NCBI GenBank assembly: GCA_948465665.1
Contig: CAOJXI010000004.1
Coordinates: 1 to 32,935, forward strand
DNA length: 32,935 bases
DNA from: an uncultured Clostridia bacterium
GTDB lineage: Bacteria > Bacillota > Clostridia > Oscillospirales > Ruminococcaceae
Reading direction: 5' to 3'
Positions 8,392 through 16,738 of this stretch are shown here, in pieces. How positions within the stretch are numbered: the first letter of the stretch is position 1; each line of letters begins with the position of its first letter. Below the pieces are notes generated by a model. The model worked only from the letters and a program-made list of their open reading frames with translations. It ran no database searches and was not told where the DNA came from. The translations under genes and the position numbers were made by a program.

Positions 8392-9063
8392 ATGAAAATT
8401 ACAGTATTCAATGGAAGCCCAGCAGGTGCAGGCAGCGCCACCAATGTAATTGCATCAGCATTTCTTCGCGGGGCACAACGCGCCGGAGCAGAAACCCATA
8501 ATATTTTTCTTTCTGAGAAGGATGTCGAGCAGTGCAAAGGCTGTTTTGTCTGTTGGTTTAAAACTCCTGGAAAGTGTGTCTTGAACGACGATATGGCGGA
8601 ATTGATAAAGCTGTACAATTCATCAGAGGTTGTTTGTTTTGCAACGCCTGTATATACATGGAATATGACGGCGTTGATGAAAAATTTTGTTGACCGGCTT
8701 GCCCCTTTGAAAAGCCCGAAAATAACAGAACAGGACGGGGATTTTGACCTTGCTGATGCCAAGGCAAAAACACAAAACTTTATAGTCATTTCAAACTGCG
8801 GTTTCCCTGGGGAAAATAATTTCAAAGTAATGAAGACTGTTTTTGAATGTTGCAGCCCATGCCTTGAAATTTATAGGAACTGCGGGAAGCTTTTGAAAAG
8901 CCAGAATCCATCTGTAGCCCCCTCTGTCTGCGAATATCTAAATGTTGTTGAACAGGCAGGTTTTGAAATGGCGCAGAACCTTAGCGTCTCTGAGGAAACA
9001 AGAATAAAACTTGAAATGCCCCTGATGCCGGTTATGGATTATGTAAAGTTTTTGGGGATGTAG
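8392..9063 (+). CDS. NADPH-dependent FMN reductase / flavodoxin family protein
   Basis: MKITVFNGSPAGAGSATNVIASAFLRGA, CKGCFVCWFKTPGKCVLNDDM, TPVYTWNMTALMKNFVDRL motifs; RBS GAAAGAAG upstream. Confidence 0.88.
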   Translation: MKITVFNGSPAGAGSATNVIASAFLRGAQRAGAETHNIFLSEKDVEQCKGCFVCWFKTPGKCVLNDDMAELIKLYNSSEVVCFATPVYTWNMTALMKNFVDRLAPLKSPKITEQDGDFDLADAKAKTQNFIVISNCGFPGENNFKVMKTVFECCSPCLEIYRNCGKLLKSQNPSVAPSVCEYLNVVEQAGFEMAQNLSVSEETRIKLEMPLMPVMDYVKFLGM

Positions 9064-9112
9064 GTATTCGCCCCTGTTAAGCATATCCTATGTAAAGTAT
9101 CAGCAGGAAATT

Positions 9113-10189
9113 TTATTCTCCACCAAAATCCTCAAGATTCAGCTCCATTTTATAGTAGAAATCAATATCGCTGATTATTAGGTTTATAGATTGTTCATCA
9201 AGCTGCAGCAGCCAATCCTTCATCTCATTAATAGTTATAATTTCTTCAAAAGCCTTTTTATATTGCTCTTTGATAACTACCATGCCGCCGGATTTTGTTT
9301 CAATATACTGTTCAACTTCTTGTTCTACTAATTGCTTGCTCTTCAAGGTCTTGATTACAAAGCTAATTGGAAAATGTAAAACCTTGTCAACATCTAAAAG
9401 ATATTTATCGTAATTATCTATCTCTGTCACTTGGAAGAACCGTCCTATCGGGCGCATTACGAAGTCAATCCCGCCATCATTTGCGTTTGTCCTTCCAGTT
9501 TTAAAAAGCTGCATATATTCCTCGTGGATCTCTTCGGCTGTTAGGCCAATGTAAATTTTCTGCGTTTTATAATGATGCTTTAAGATAGCAAAAGATATAA
9601 TTTCAAATATGCGGGCTTCGGAATCTTCTGTCAACAAACTGCTGATTTGAAGCTTTTTCTCATCTATATTGGCAGATTGCCCTATCGATGCAAGGACGGT
9701 CAGCAGTGTATGGTCTTTTTTCATCAATAGGCTGACATACTTCTCTATAATTTCTTTTGCAGCCCGGCTAATATCCTGTCCCCGTATATACAGGAAATCA
9801 ATGTGCAGGGCATATTTTCCGCCATTTATGATAATAAGATCTTTATCTGTATGGACTTTATTTCGGAATTCCCCATTTACCCTGCTGTTTAAAGCATGGT
9901 TTTGGAGCCTGCTTCCCCCATACAATCCTCGGTAGAAAGCAAACAGCTTTGTATATTCATATCCCTCAAACTTCTTATACTCATTAGGATTATTAAAGAA
10001 ATCCTCAACATAAAAATTTAAAATCGAATAGATGGCATAATAATTTGCCAAGCTCCGCCTTGTCTTTGCTGTTCCATGGATTGCCCCTGATTTTTTGTCC
10101 AAATATTGAATCAGCAAACTTTCTGTGTATATTTGCTGGGCTTGGCCTGGAAAGTGCTTTTCCAAAATTTCCTGTACAAAGCTTTCCAT
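9113..10189 (-). CDS. Putative type II restriction endonuclease (partner of the YhdJ-like methylase)
   Basis: 358 aa, 2 nt from the methylase in the same orientation. Possible PD-(D/E)XK-like motif GGIDFVMRPIGRFFQVTE. The assignment rests mainly on context. Confidence 0.55.
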   Translation of the reverse strand: MESFVQEILEKHFPGQAQQIYTESLLIQYLDKKSGAIHGTAKTRRSLANYYAIYSILNFYVEDFFNNPNEYKKFEGYEYTKLFAFYRGLYGGSRLQNHALNSRVNGEFRNKVHTDKDLIIINGGKYALHIDFLYIRGQDISRAAKEIIEKYVSLLMKKDHTLLTVLASIGQSANIDEKKLQISSLLTEDSEARIFEIISFAILKHHYKTQKIYIGLTAEEIHEEYMQLFKTGRTNANDGGIDFVMRPIGRFFQVTEIDNYDKYLLDVDKVLHFPISFVIKTLKSKQLVEQEVEQYIETKSGGMVVIKEQYKKAFEEIITINEMKDWLLQLDEQSINLIISDIDFYYKMELNLEDFGGE

Positions 10190-10191
10190 TT

Positions 10192-11145
10192 TTAGTCCCT
10201 CACATATTTCGATTTAGCAGTTGTCTTTCGCCTTTTTATCTTTTCTATGCTTTCACCCTGATATATGCTGGCAATTCCAGTTCTCCGTAAGCCAATTTTA
10301 AAGTATTCTTCGTTAATATCAATCCCGATAGCCCTGCGGTTCAAATTGACGGCTACAGCCGACGTGGTAAAACTTCCCGCAAATGGATCTAGTATAAGAT
10401 CCCCCTCATTTGAAGATGCCTTAATAATCCTCTCCAGTAAAGATTCCGGCTTCTGTGTTGGGTGATTTTCATATTCTTCCATTTTAAAACGGACACGTGA
10501 AAAATTCCATACATTACCTGGAACCTTCTGTGCATGATAGGGCTGGGGCGGGTCTTTCCTGTAATCTATGAGTTTTCGTTGGGCACCGGTTTTGGCTTCC
10601 ACTAAAATGTCCTGCCCATTGAAGGTATATTGTGAAGCCGGGGATTTAGCCACCATTAAAATAGGCTCATATAGTGAACCAAACATTTTCTTTGATTGAA
10701 CACCAGAACTATCGTATGTCCATACTATTCTGCAAAGGACATGATACTTTTGGCTCATATAGATATCAAGATAAGGCATATGCTGGGTTGCTGTCATAAA
10801 ATACAAAGTGCCGCTGTCTTTTAGTACGCGCATACACTCATCAAGCCATATTCTGCACCAGGCAATATAATCCTCAACCGTGTCCCATTTATCATGGTTG
10901 TTGCCAAAGTTTTTTCCAATGTTATATGGTGCATCTGCAAAAATTAAATCAATGACGCTGGATTTTACTTTTTTCAGGACACTGACAGAATCTCCCAAAA
11001 TCGCAAGTGAGTTTTTATTTTGTTCTTGGATCATGCCATCAGTTGTAATAAAGATATCATTAAAATTATCTTCAAATAATTGGGAAGTCTGTTTTGGAAC
11101 CGCTGCGCCTGTTCCAATATAATCAAATAAAGTTTGCTGGTACAT
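10192..11145 (-). CDS. yhdJ: YhdJ-like DNA adenine methyltransferase
   Basis: DLIFADAPYNIGKNFG, RIVWTYDSSGVQSKKMFGSLYEPILM, ILVEAKTGAQRKLIDYRKDPPQPYHAQKVPGNVWNFSRVRFKMEEYENHPTQKPE, LDPFAGSFTT closely resemble remembered E. coli YhdJ (M.EcoKII). Confidence 0.9.
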   Translation of the reverse strand: MYQQTLFDYIGTGAAVPKQTSQLFEDNFNDIFITTDGMIQEQNKNSLAILGDSVSVLKKVKSSVIDLIFADAPYNIGKNFGNNHDKWDTVEDYIAWCRIWLDECMRVLKDSGTLYFMTATQHMPYLDIYMSQKYHVLCRIVWTYDSSGVQSKKMFGSLYEPILMVAKSPASQYTFNGQDILVEAKTGAQRKLIDYRKDPPQPYHAQKVPGNVWNFSRVRFKMEEYENHPTQKPESLLERIIKASSNEGDLILDPFAGSFTTSAVAVNLNRRAIGIDINEEYFKIGLRRTGIASIYQGESIEKIKRRKTTAKSKYVRD

Positions 11146-11445
11146 ATTAATCCTTTCTTCAAATCATGTTCCACAAACTTAAATTACCCGCAAAGGTATA
11201 ACTAAGGTTGCAGCAGAGCTGTATACCCTGCCCCCTAAATAACAGTTGTTTTTAAGAGCAAAACCCCATTCCCGCCCTCTTTTCCAGTCAATGTCCAGTA
11301 GTAAAAATACGCGGTACCGTTTGCCATTGTACGCTGTCGGGGCAAAACAATAAAAACAGCGCTGCCCTGCGCGCCCAATGAAAGGCAGGCTCATTCTCAG
11401 CCTTGGAGATAACATTCGCCCTGAAAAATACCGCTTGCTCTTTGT

Positions 11446-11898
11446 TTAGTTTAATTCTGTCTGCCAGTTGGCCTGCTGGATAGCGCTGTCAATCTGCCGC
11501 AGTTCCTTAGAAAGCTCATCTGTCTGCTTTTGGATCGCCTTTACATCAACTGCCCGCAAAATCTTAATTTCGTTCATGGACATCCTCTGGGTTATGCTGC
11601 TGGCCTGATCCAGCAAAGAACGGTATGCTCCGATTTTCAACGTCAGGCAGTCCCGCCGGGCAATTAACTCCGTCAGGCTTTTGCCTCCTGCCTTTGTTTC
11701 GCAGTTGGTGAGGTTAATCCTCACAATCAGTTCTTCCAGATGTTCTATACACCCGTCAAGCTCCTTCATCAGCTCTGCAGGGTCTTCTGCGGTTTTTTCG
11801 CCCTCCTGAACAGTGGCGTTCATTTCAAGGCGGTTCCTCAACTGCGCAATTTTCCGGTTTAAGTCTGCCCTTTCCTGTAAGGCTTCCGCTAATTTCAT
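11446..11898 (-). CDS. DIP1984-family (septicolysin-like) coiled-coil protein
   Basis: MKLAEALQERADLNRKIAQLRNRL...EDPAELMKELDGCIEHLEELIVRINLTN...LTELIARRDCLTLKIGAYRSLLDQAS. Confidence 0.8.
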   Translation of the reverse strand: MKLAEALQERADLNRKIAQLRNRLEMNATVQEGEKTAEDPAELMKELDGCIEHLEELIVRINLTNCETKAGGKSLTELIARRDCLTLKIGAYRSLLDQASSITQRMSMNEIKILRAVDVKAIQKQTDELSKELRQIDSAIQQANWQTELN

Positions 11899-12045
11899 AT
11901 TATTCACCCCCATTAAATTTAATATCATTAATCTATATTATAACATGAAAATTTCCCTTTGCAATCCGCTTTGAAAAATTGACTTCCATTTTTATCTATG
12001 CTACACTGATAGCAGCCATAATAATGAATATGGACAGGGAAAGGT

Positions 12046-13302
12046 ATGGGTATGGGGAAAAGGACAAAACAAATTGCATCAATGCTTTTCATATCCGTTT
12101 TATTCCTGCTGGCTGGATGCGGCAAAGGGTATATGGACAGCCGCAGGGAAATAGGCCGCATATATAAAGCCGCTGAACAGTTTGCAGAAAGCAGGGCATC
12201 GGCTTATATTTCTGAAAAATATGGAATCCCCGCCGTTCCCCAGGGATACTGGGTACAGGCAAATTATGATTTGTACTCGCCTAATACCAATCCTAATGTG
12301 GTTGTTTTTATGGTTTATGCAGATAAAAAGTTTTGCGTGGGGGTTCATGTGGATAATGAAACAATCCTCTGGGACAACTACCAAAGAGAGGAGATTGAAG
12401 CGGCCCTCCAAGAGTATTTAATAAATTTGTATTCCCTGCCCCAGCCATATACAATAAAAACAGGGTTCCGTCTGAACAATATTCCCAATTACAAATCTTC
12501 CATTCCGGCTGAATGGAAAGCTAAGGGTTATGATCATTCAAATATGGTTGACTTCTATTTTAACGGGCAGTCGGCAGAAGAACTGCTTTCCCAGATTGGC
12601 AGCCTAGAGTATTTTGTTTCTTATCTGTCCCTGGATCGTTCCTTGGATGAAATAGATTTTAGAGCAGAAGACTGGCCGGTAAGCAGGGATGGTTATATTT
12701 CCTGGAATTTCCGCCGGTATGCTTCCCCGGAGGCCGGGCCTGTGGATACAGGGATAGACCATCCCAATATTGCCGGATACCCGCGTTTCAGGGAATGGCT
12801 GCATACTGTCCTCGAACTTAAAGGCTCTGGTGAACCGGAATTGTCCAAGGATTATTTTGAATTCCATACAGCACAGGCAGAAGGGATAACGTTCATTACA
12901 ATACTTCCCCATGAAATGGAGGATATCCTGTGCACCAGTGAAGGAGAGGATGTGTGGGCGCTTGACCCTGGAAACGGCAATATACAAACTTATCGGTTGG
13001 TTTCCAGCCTGTTTGAAGTGACGGAAAAGGCCCCTGACAGCTATTATATTGCAGCAATGTCCGTCCCCGCTGCCTTTACAGAACAATATGAAAACCCTTT
13101 GTATATCCTCAGCAGGAACAGGGAAACCGGAAAAATAATGGCAGCGGCTTATATTTCTTCACAGGAAGAACTGGACAGCCTGCCGGAGACAGAGCATAAC
13201 AGGGACTATAAAATCTGTATTAATGGCGTAAAGGGCATGACCAAGGGGGTTCAATATGCAGTAGCAGAAAGGTTAGAAGCTTCAGGGGAGAAAAAGTTAT
13301 GA
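12046..13302 (+). CDS. Uncharacterised lipoprotein
   Basis: Signal peptide and lipobox FLLAGC near the N-terminus; 418 aa; no family recognised. Confidence 0.6.
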   Translation: MGMGKRTKQIASMLFISVLFLLAGCGKGYMDSRREIGRIYKAAEQFAESRASAYISEKYGIPAVPQGYWVQANYDLYSPNTNPNVVVFMVYADKKFCVGVHVDNETILWDNYQREEIEAALQEYLINLYSLPQPYTIKTGFRLNNIPNYKSSIPAEWKAKGYDHSNMVDFYFNGQSAEELLSQIGSLEYFVSYLSLDRSLDEIDFRAEDWPVSRDGYISWNFRRYASPEAGPVDTGIDHPNIAGYPRFREWLHTVLELKGSGEPELSKDYFEFHTAQAEGITFITILPHEMEDILCTSEGEDVWALDPGNGNIQTYRLVSSLFEVTEKAPDSYYIAAMSVPAAFTEQYENPLYILSRNRETGKIMAAAYISSQEELDSLPETEHNRDYKICINGVKGMTKGVQYAVAERLEASGEKKL

Positions 13303-13649
13303 ACCGAAAACGGATTACACGTATTATTTTTTTGCTGGCAGCGGCGTTGATTTTTGTATTCCTGTATCGGAGCTGTTACCCGTTCTTTGGTTATGCAGAG
13401 GAGGAGGTTTATACATCGCCGGAAGGGACGAATACAATCATTGTTAAATACGATCTTGTCTGCCGTCCCGATGTGTTTAAAAAAGGACTTTTATGGGATA
13501 AAAAGATATGGGATTATCCTGGCAGCGGTTTTATGGAAACCGTCCATTTTGGCGTAGAGTGGCTGTCGGAAAACCAAATCCTGCTTACTTACGACGATGT
13601 AACCCATGACGAATATGATGAGGAATATGTCATTGACATACCAGGATAA
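13299..13649 (+). CDS. Small membrane-anchored protein, DUF5412-like
   Basis: N-terminal TM segment; YTSPEGTNTIIVKYDLVCRPDVF...VEWLSENQILLTYDD; ATGA overlap with the upstream gene. Confidence 0.55.
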   Translation: MNRKRITRIIFLLAAALIFVFLYRSCYPFFGYAEEEVYTSPEGTNTIIVKYDLVCRPDVFKKGLLWDKKIWDYPGSGFMETVHFGVEWLSENQILLTYDDVTHDEYDEEYVIDIPG

Positions 13650-13676
13650 TCCCAGAAAATATTGGGGGTTTGAATT

Positions 13677-14231
13677 TTGGATACAGCTGAGTTTATGAAG
13701 GATTTTTTTGAACGGTATTACAGGAAGCTGTCAAAGGAATACAAGGGTGCGCTGGAGCTTCCAGATGTTCCAAAAGAAATGTGGGCGGATGGGGCAGATC
13801 CCAAGTCCGAATGGAAACCGTGGAAACTCATCCCCGCAGCAATAAGCGATCAGGAGATAGAGGAACTTGAAAGGGACTTGGAAGTAAAGCTTCCCAGCAT
13901 GGTAAAAAGTTTTTTAACGACCTATTTTCACTTATTTGACGACCCGGTTGGCAGGAATTCAAGCGAAGATCACTTTGAAGGGATGAAAGACGCATGGAAC
14001 CCGCTGCTTGTAAAAGCGGGGTATCTGCCGTTTGCCTGGGATGAGGACTGTTATATCCGTTGTTTTGATTTGGCAAATATGCCTGATGAGGATCAATGCA
14101 AAATCTGCCAGATTGACCATGAAATCCTGTTCAGCTTTGACGAAGAATCAGAAATCAGCCGGAAGGAAATAGAACAGGAAATGAAGGTTATTGCAAATAA
14201 CTTTAAAGAATATCTGGAGAACCTGCTGTAG
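13677..14231 (+). CDS. SMI1/KNR4 (SUKH) family protein
   Basis: TTG start; ISDQEIEELERDLEVKLPSMVKSFLTTYFHLFDD...AWDEDCYIRCFDLANMP is consistent with SUKH. Confidence 0.65.
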   Translation: MDTAEFMKDFFERYYRKLSKEYKGALELPDVPKEMWADGADPKSEWKPWKLIPAAISDQEIEELERDLEVKLPSMVKSFLTTYFHLFDDPVGRNSSEDHFEGMKDAWNPLLVKAGYLPFAWDEDCYIRCFDLANMPDEDQCKICQIDHEILFSFDEESEISRKEIEQEMKVIANNFKEYLENLL

Positions 14232-14281
14232 AAAAACTGATAGGTTCAAAAGATTTCCCAGAAAATAAAGGAGGAAAAACA

Positions 14282-14785
14282 ATGTACCGGGAAATGCGCC
14301 GAAAAAAACAGATGCTGTCTGATGAAGAAAGCATCTCCGTCCTTCAAAAATGCACATCAGGGGTTCTTGCAGTATTGGGAGACGACGGATATCCATATGC
14401 CGTCCCGCTAAGCTACGTATACGACGAAGAGACGAATAAAATCTACTTCCACAGCGCTAAGGCGGGACATAAAATTGACGCCGTAAGGAAAATGGACAAG
14501 GTTTCATTCTGCGTTGTTGAACAGGATTTAATTGTCCCGGAAAGGTTTACTACATATTACCGGAGCGTTATTGCATTTGGAAGGATGCGGATCATTGAAA
14601 GCGGGGAGCAGCGGCAGACCGCGATCAATAAACTGATCACCAGGTATTCCCCCAATGAAAGCAGCGAGAATATACAGAAAGAAATTAATACTGCTTCCCA
14701 ATTTTATATTATGGAGATGTCCATTGAACACATGACCGGCAAAGAGGCAATAGAACTTGTGAGGGAGAAACAGGAAAAGGGCTGA
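14282..14785 (+). CDS. Pyridoxamine 5'-phosphate oxidase family (NimA-like) flavoprotein
   Basis: MYREMRRKKQMLSDEESISVLQKCTSGVLAVLGDDGYPYAVPLSYVYDEETNKIYFHSAKAGHKIDAVR motif series; AAGGAGG RBS. Confidence 0.88.
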   Translation: MYREMRRKKQMLSDEESISVLQKCTSGVLAVLGDDGYPYAVPLSYVYDEETNKIYFHSAKAGHKIDAVRKMDKVSFCVVEQDLIVPERFTTYYRSVIAFGRMRIIESGEQRQTAINKLITRYSPNESSENIQKEINTASQFYIMEMSIEHMTGKEAIELVREKQEKG

Positions 14786-14800
14786 AACACTGCCAAGACA

Positions 14801-14840
14801 AAAGCCCGCCCACCCTGATAACAGGTTGAGCGGGTTTTTA
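14801..14840 (+). terminator. Intrinsic terminator
   Basis: AAAGCCCGCCCACCCTGATAACAGGTTGAGCGGGTTTTT imperfect stem-loop with T-tract. Confidence 0.65.
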
Positions 14841-14862
14841 GCTTGAAAGGCTGTAGAAGTTT

Positions 14863-15129
14863 TTACTTTTCAGACTGTGACAGGATAAGTTTTATTTCCG
14901 GGATAGTCCTGCCCTGCTGCCGCAATTCTTTGATTCGCTGGATCTGTGATATTGTTTCCTGACGTTTATACCGCCTTGTCAGGTTTTCGCCAGCCTGTTC
15001 AAAATGCAGCATACCCTCCTCGGTATAAAACTTTAACGTGCTGTACCGGACATCTGTCAGCCTGACAAGTTCGCCGATTGTAACATAGTCAGCCGTTTGG
15101 ATTGCTTCTAAACTTCTTTGTCTGGATAT
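14863..15129 (-). CDS. MerR-type HTH regulator with a probable ATA start codon (absent from the ORF track)
   Basis: TAAGGAGGGTTAGAC-ATA then SRQRSLEAIQTADYVTIGELVRLTDVRYSTLKFYTEEGMLHFEQAGENLTRRYKRQETISQIQRIKELRQQGRTIPEIKLILSQSEK*. The only in-frame codon at SD distance is ATA. Confidence 0.7.
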   Translation of the reverse strand: MSRQRSLEAIQTADYVTIGELVRLTDVRYSTLKFYTEEGMLHFEQAGENLTRRYKRQETISQIQRIKELRQQGRTIPEIKLILSQSEK

Positions 15130-15141
15130 GTCTAACCCTCC

Positions 15142-15804
15142 TTACACTGACGCGGAACCAGCCGAGGAACTGATTATAGCTAACATAATTTCAATATGGT
15201 CTACCATGTCCTTAACCAATTTTCCATTTGGGGAATTGGCCATTTTTTTAATTTTCTCCTTTATTTCTTTCTGCTCAAACTGGGAAAAATACTGCTTCAG
15301 GCATCTGCCTTTTTCCAGCAGGACAGCAAGGGCCGCGGTTTCTTCTGTGATTTCCCCTTCCTCAAGAAGCTCTGCCCTCATTTTTTCCACTACGGAGCGG
15401 GTTGCGTCTGTAGCAGGGACATAACACCTTTTATTTCCAGTCAGCCCGGCTTCCTTTTCTTCGGCTAACCCCAGGCTGGCCAGGGAGGCGCCTACGGATT
15501 CCATCAGTTCATGAAGGCGCTTGTCTGTAAGGGAAAAATGATAAGCCTCAACAATTTTATTGATTTTTACCGGCTTTTTCTGATCAATAAAGTCATAAAG
15601 CGGCTTTAAATACTGCCGGTCTGCTGGCAGTGTGCTGATTATATCTGTTTTATTTGCATCGGCTGATATACATCCCTCAAGCTGTAATTCCATTATGCCG
15701 GCAGCTACAAGGCATACTGCTTTCTCTATACTGAAACTGGGGATTTTTCCTTTGGCGTTTACCGAACAGACCATGTACTCCTGAATAATGGACATATCTT
15801 TCAT
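15142..15804 (-). CDS. GPP34 (Golgi phosphoprotein 3-like) family protein
   Basis: Helical protein with GIMELQLEGCISAD...; the fold resembles bacterial GPP34 family proteins; GGAGG RBS. Confidence 0.6.
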   Translation of the reverse strand: MKDMSIIQEYMVCSVNAKGKIPSFSIEKAVCLVAAGIMELQLEGCISADANKTDIISTLPADRQYLKPLYDFIDQKKPVKINKIVEAYHFSLTDKRLHELMESVGASLASLGLAEEKEAGLTGNKRCYVPATDATRSVVEKMRAELLEEGEITEETAALAVLLEKGRCLKQYFSQFEQKEIKEKIKKMANSPNGKLVKDMVDHIEIMLAIISSSAGSASV

Positions 15805-15845
15805 GATAATCCTCCTAAGTATTTTTCTGGCAGGGTATTACTTGC

Positions 15846-15873
15846 TACTTACTACTTACTACTTACTACTTAC
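15846..15873. repeat. Four perfect tandem copies of TACTTAC (GTAAGTA on the minus strand)
   Basis: TACTTAC at 15846, 15853, 15860 and 15867, in the predicted 5' UTR of the GPP34/MerR operon. Confidence 0.95.
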
Positions 15874-15879
15874 GATTTA

Positions 15880-15907
15880 ATTATATCATGATACGAGTGA
15901 TTGTCAA
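15880..15907 (-). promoter_or_regulatory. Promoter of the GPP34/MerR operon
   Basis: Minus strand TTGACA-16 bp-TATAAT. Confidence 0.75.
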
Positions 15908-15960
15908 TAGGATAATCCAGTTTTAGCAAATTGCATAGAATAAGATGGTTAAATTTTGTT

Positions 15961-15989
15961 TTGGAACGCCTTGTTAAATATAGTATAAT
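15961..15989 (+). promoter_or_regulatory. Putative promoter reading into dispersed repeat copy B
   Basis: TTGGAA (15961-15966), 17-bp spacer, TATAAT (15984-15989); the predicted start falls at the conserved AACGTGAGTTCGA block. Confidence 0.5.
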
Positions 15990-15991
15990 AT

Positions 15992-16339
15992 AACGTGAGT
16001 TCGATGGAAAACCGCTCCCAATTCTATGGTTTTCGGCATTAGGGACGCCATCTCAGCAGCCGTTGGCTGTCCGCTGGCTGCAAGAGAAAACTTTTAAGAA
16101 GGAATCCCGCCATATATGCCCCCGCGGAAGCAGAGCTAAGCTTGCCGCCTGCTGCTCCCACGAAAGACAATGGCGGGATTCCCATAAGATTTTAGGTATG
16201 TAAGGTTTTTAGCAAGCTGGGGTATTTCGCGCCTGGCGGGTTCAGTTCAGCAGAGCTGAACTGGCGACCAGGGGGCTTTTTAGGAAAGCCCCCTGGTCCC
16301 GAAACCTTTTTAATCCACCCTAGCTTGTACTCATCTTAG
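15992..16339 (+). repeat. Dispersed hairpin-rich intergenic repeat, copy B (candidate structured RNA or MITE)
   Basis: Shares its 5' block with copies A, C and D, and with copy C the 3' block GCTGGGGTATTTCG...GACCAGGGGGCTTTT-AGGAAAGCCCCCTG...CCCGAAACCTTTTTAAT...AGCTTGTACTCATCTTAG. Confidence 0.85.
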
Positions 16340-16402
16340 CTTTCTCCCGCAAATTAGCTTTGTTGAATTCATGTTAATATAGCTGTCAAAGGAGGATGTA
16401 TT

Positions 16403-16717
16403 ATGAAACGGAAAATTGAGAGCCGCCAAGGCTTTTTCGGGGCAACCAAGCATTATGACGGGCAGGGGCGAAAAATTGGCGAAAGCCGTCCCGGTTTCTT
16501 CGGAACTGTCAACCACTATGACAAGAATGGTCGGAAAGTTGGGGAAACACGTCCTGGATTTTTCGGAGACAATCATTACGACCGGAATGGACGCAGGATT
16601 GGCTCTACCAAGCAGGGCTTTTTTGATACTGAAAACCATTATGATTCAAGAGGGCGCAAAAAAGGATATACCCGCAGCGGTTTATTTGGAACCAAAAAGA
16701 CCTGGCTGGATGACTAA
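16403..16717 (+). CDS. Small tandem-repeat protein (about 20-aa units GxxRPGFFGxxxHYDxxGRKxGE)
   Basis: AAAGGAGG RBS; four to five imperfect repeats: SRQGFFGATKHYDGQGRKIGE, SRPGFFGTVNHYDKNGRKVGE, TRPGFFGDNHYDRNGRRIGS, TKQGFFDTENHYDSRGRKKGY. Confidence 0.75.
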   Translation: MKRKIESRQGFFGATKHYDGQGRKIGESRPGFFGTVNHYDKNGRKVGETRPGFFGDNHYDRNGRRIGSTKQGFFDTENHYDSRGRKKGYTRSGLFGTKKTWLDD

Positions 16718-16738
16718 AAAAGAAGATTATGAAATATA

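Noticed and set aside
11179-11415. 78-aa minus-strand ORF between the methylase and the DIP1984 gene
   Set aside because: No convincing RBS or recognised family; composition looks non-coding. May be a decayed repeat but there is no second copy in the window to support that.
15846-15873. CRISPR-like array
   Set aside because: Perfect 7-bp tandem units without spacers; not a CRISPR.
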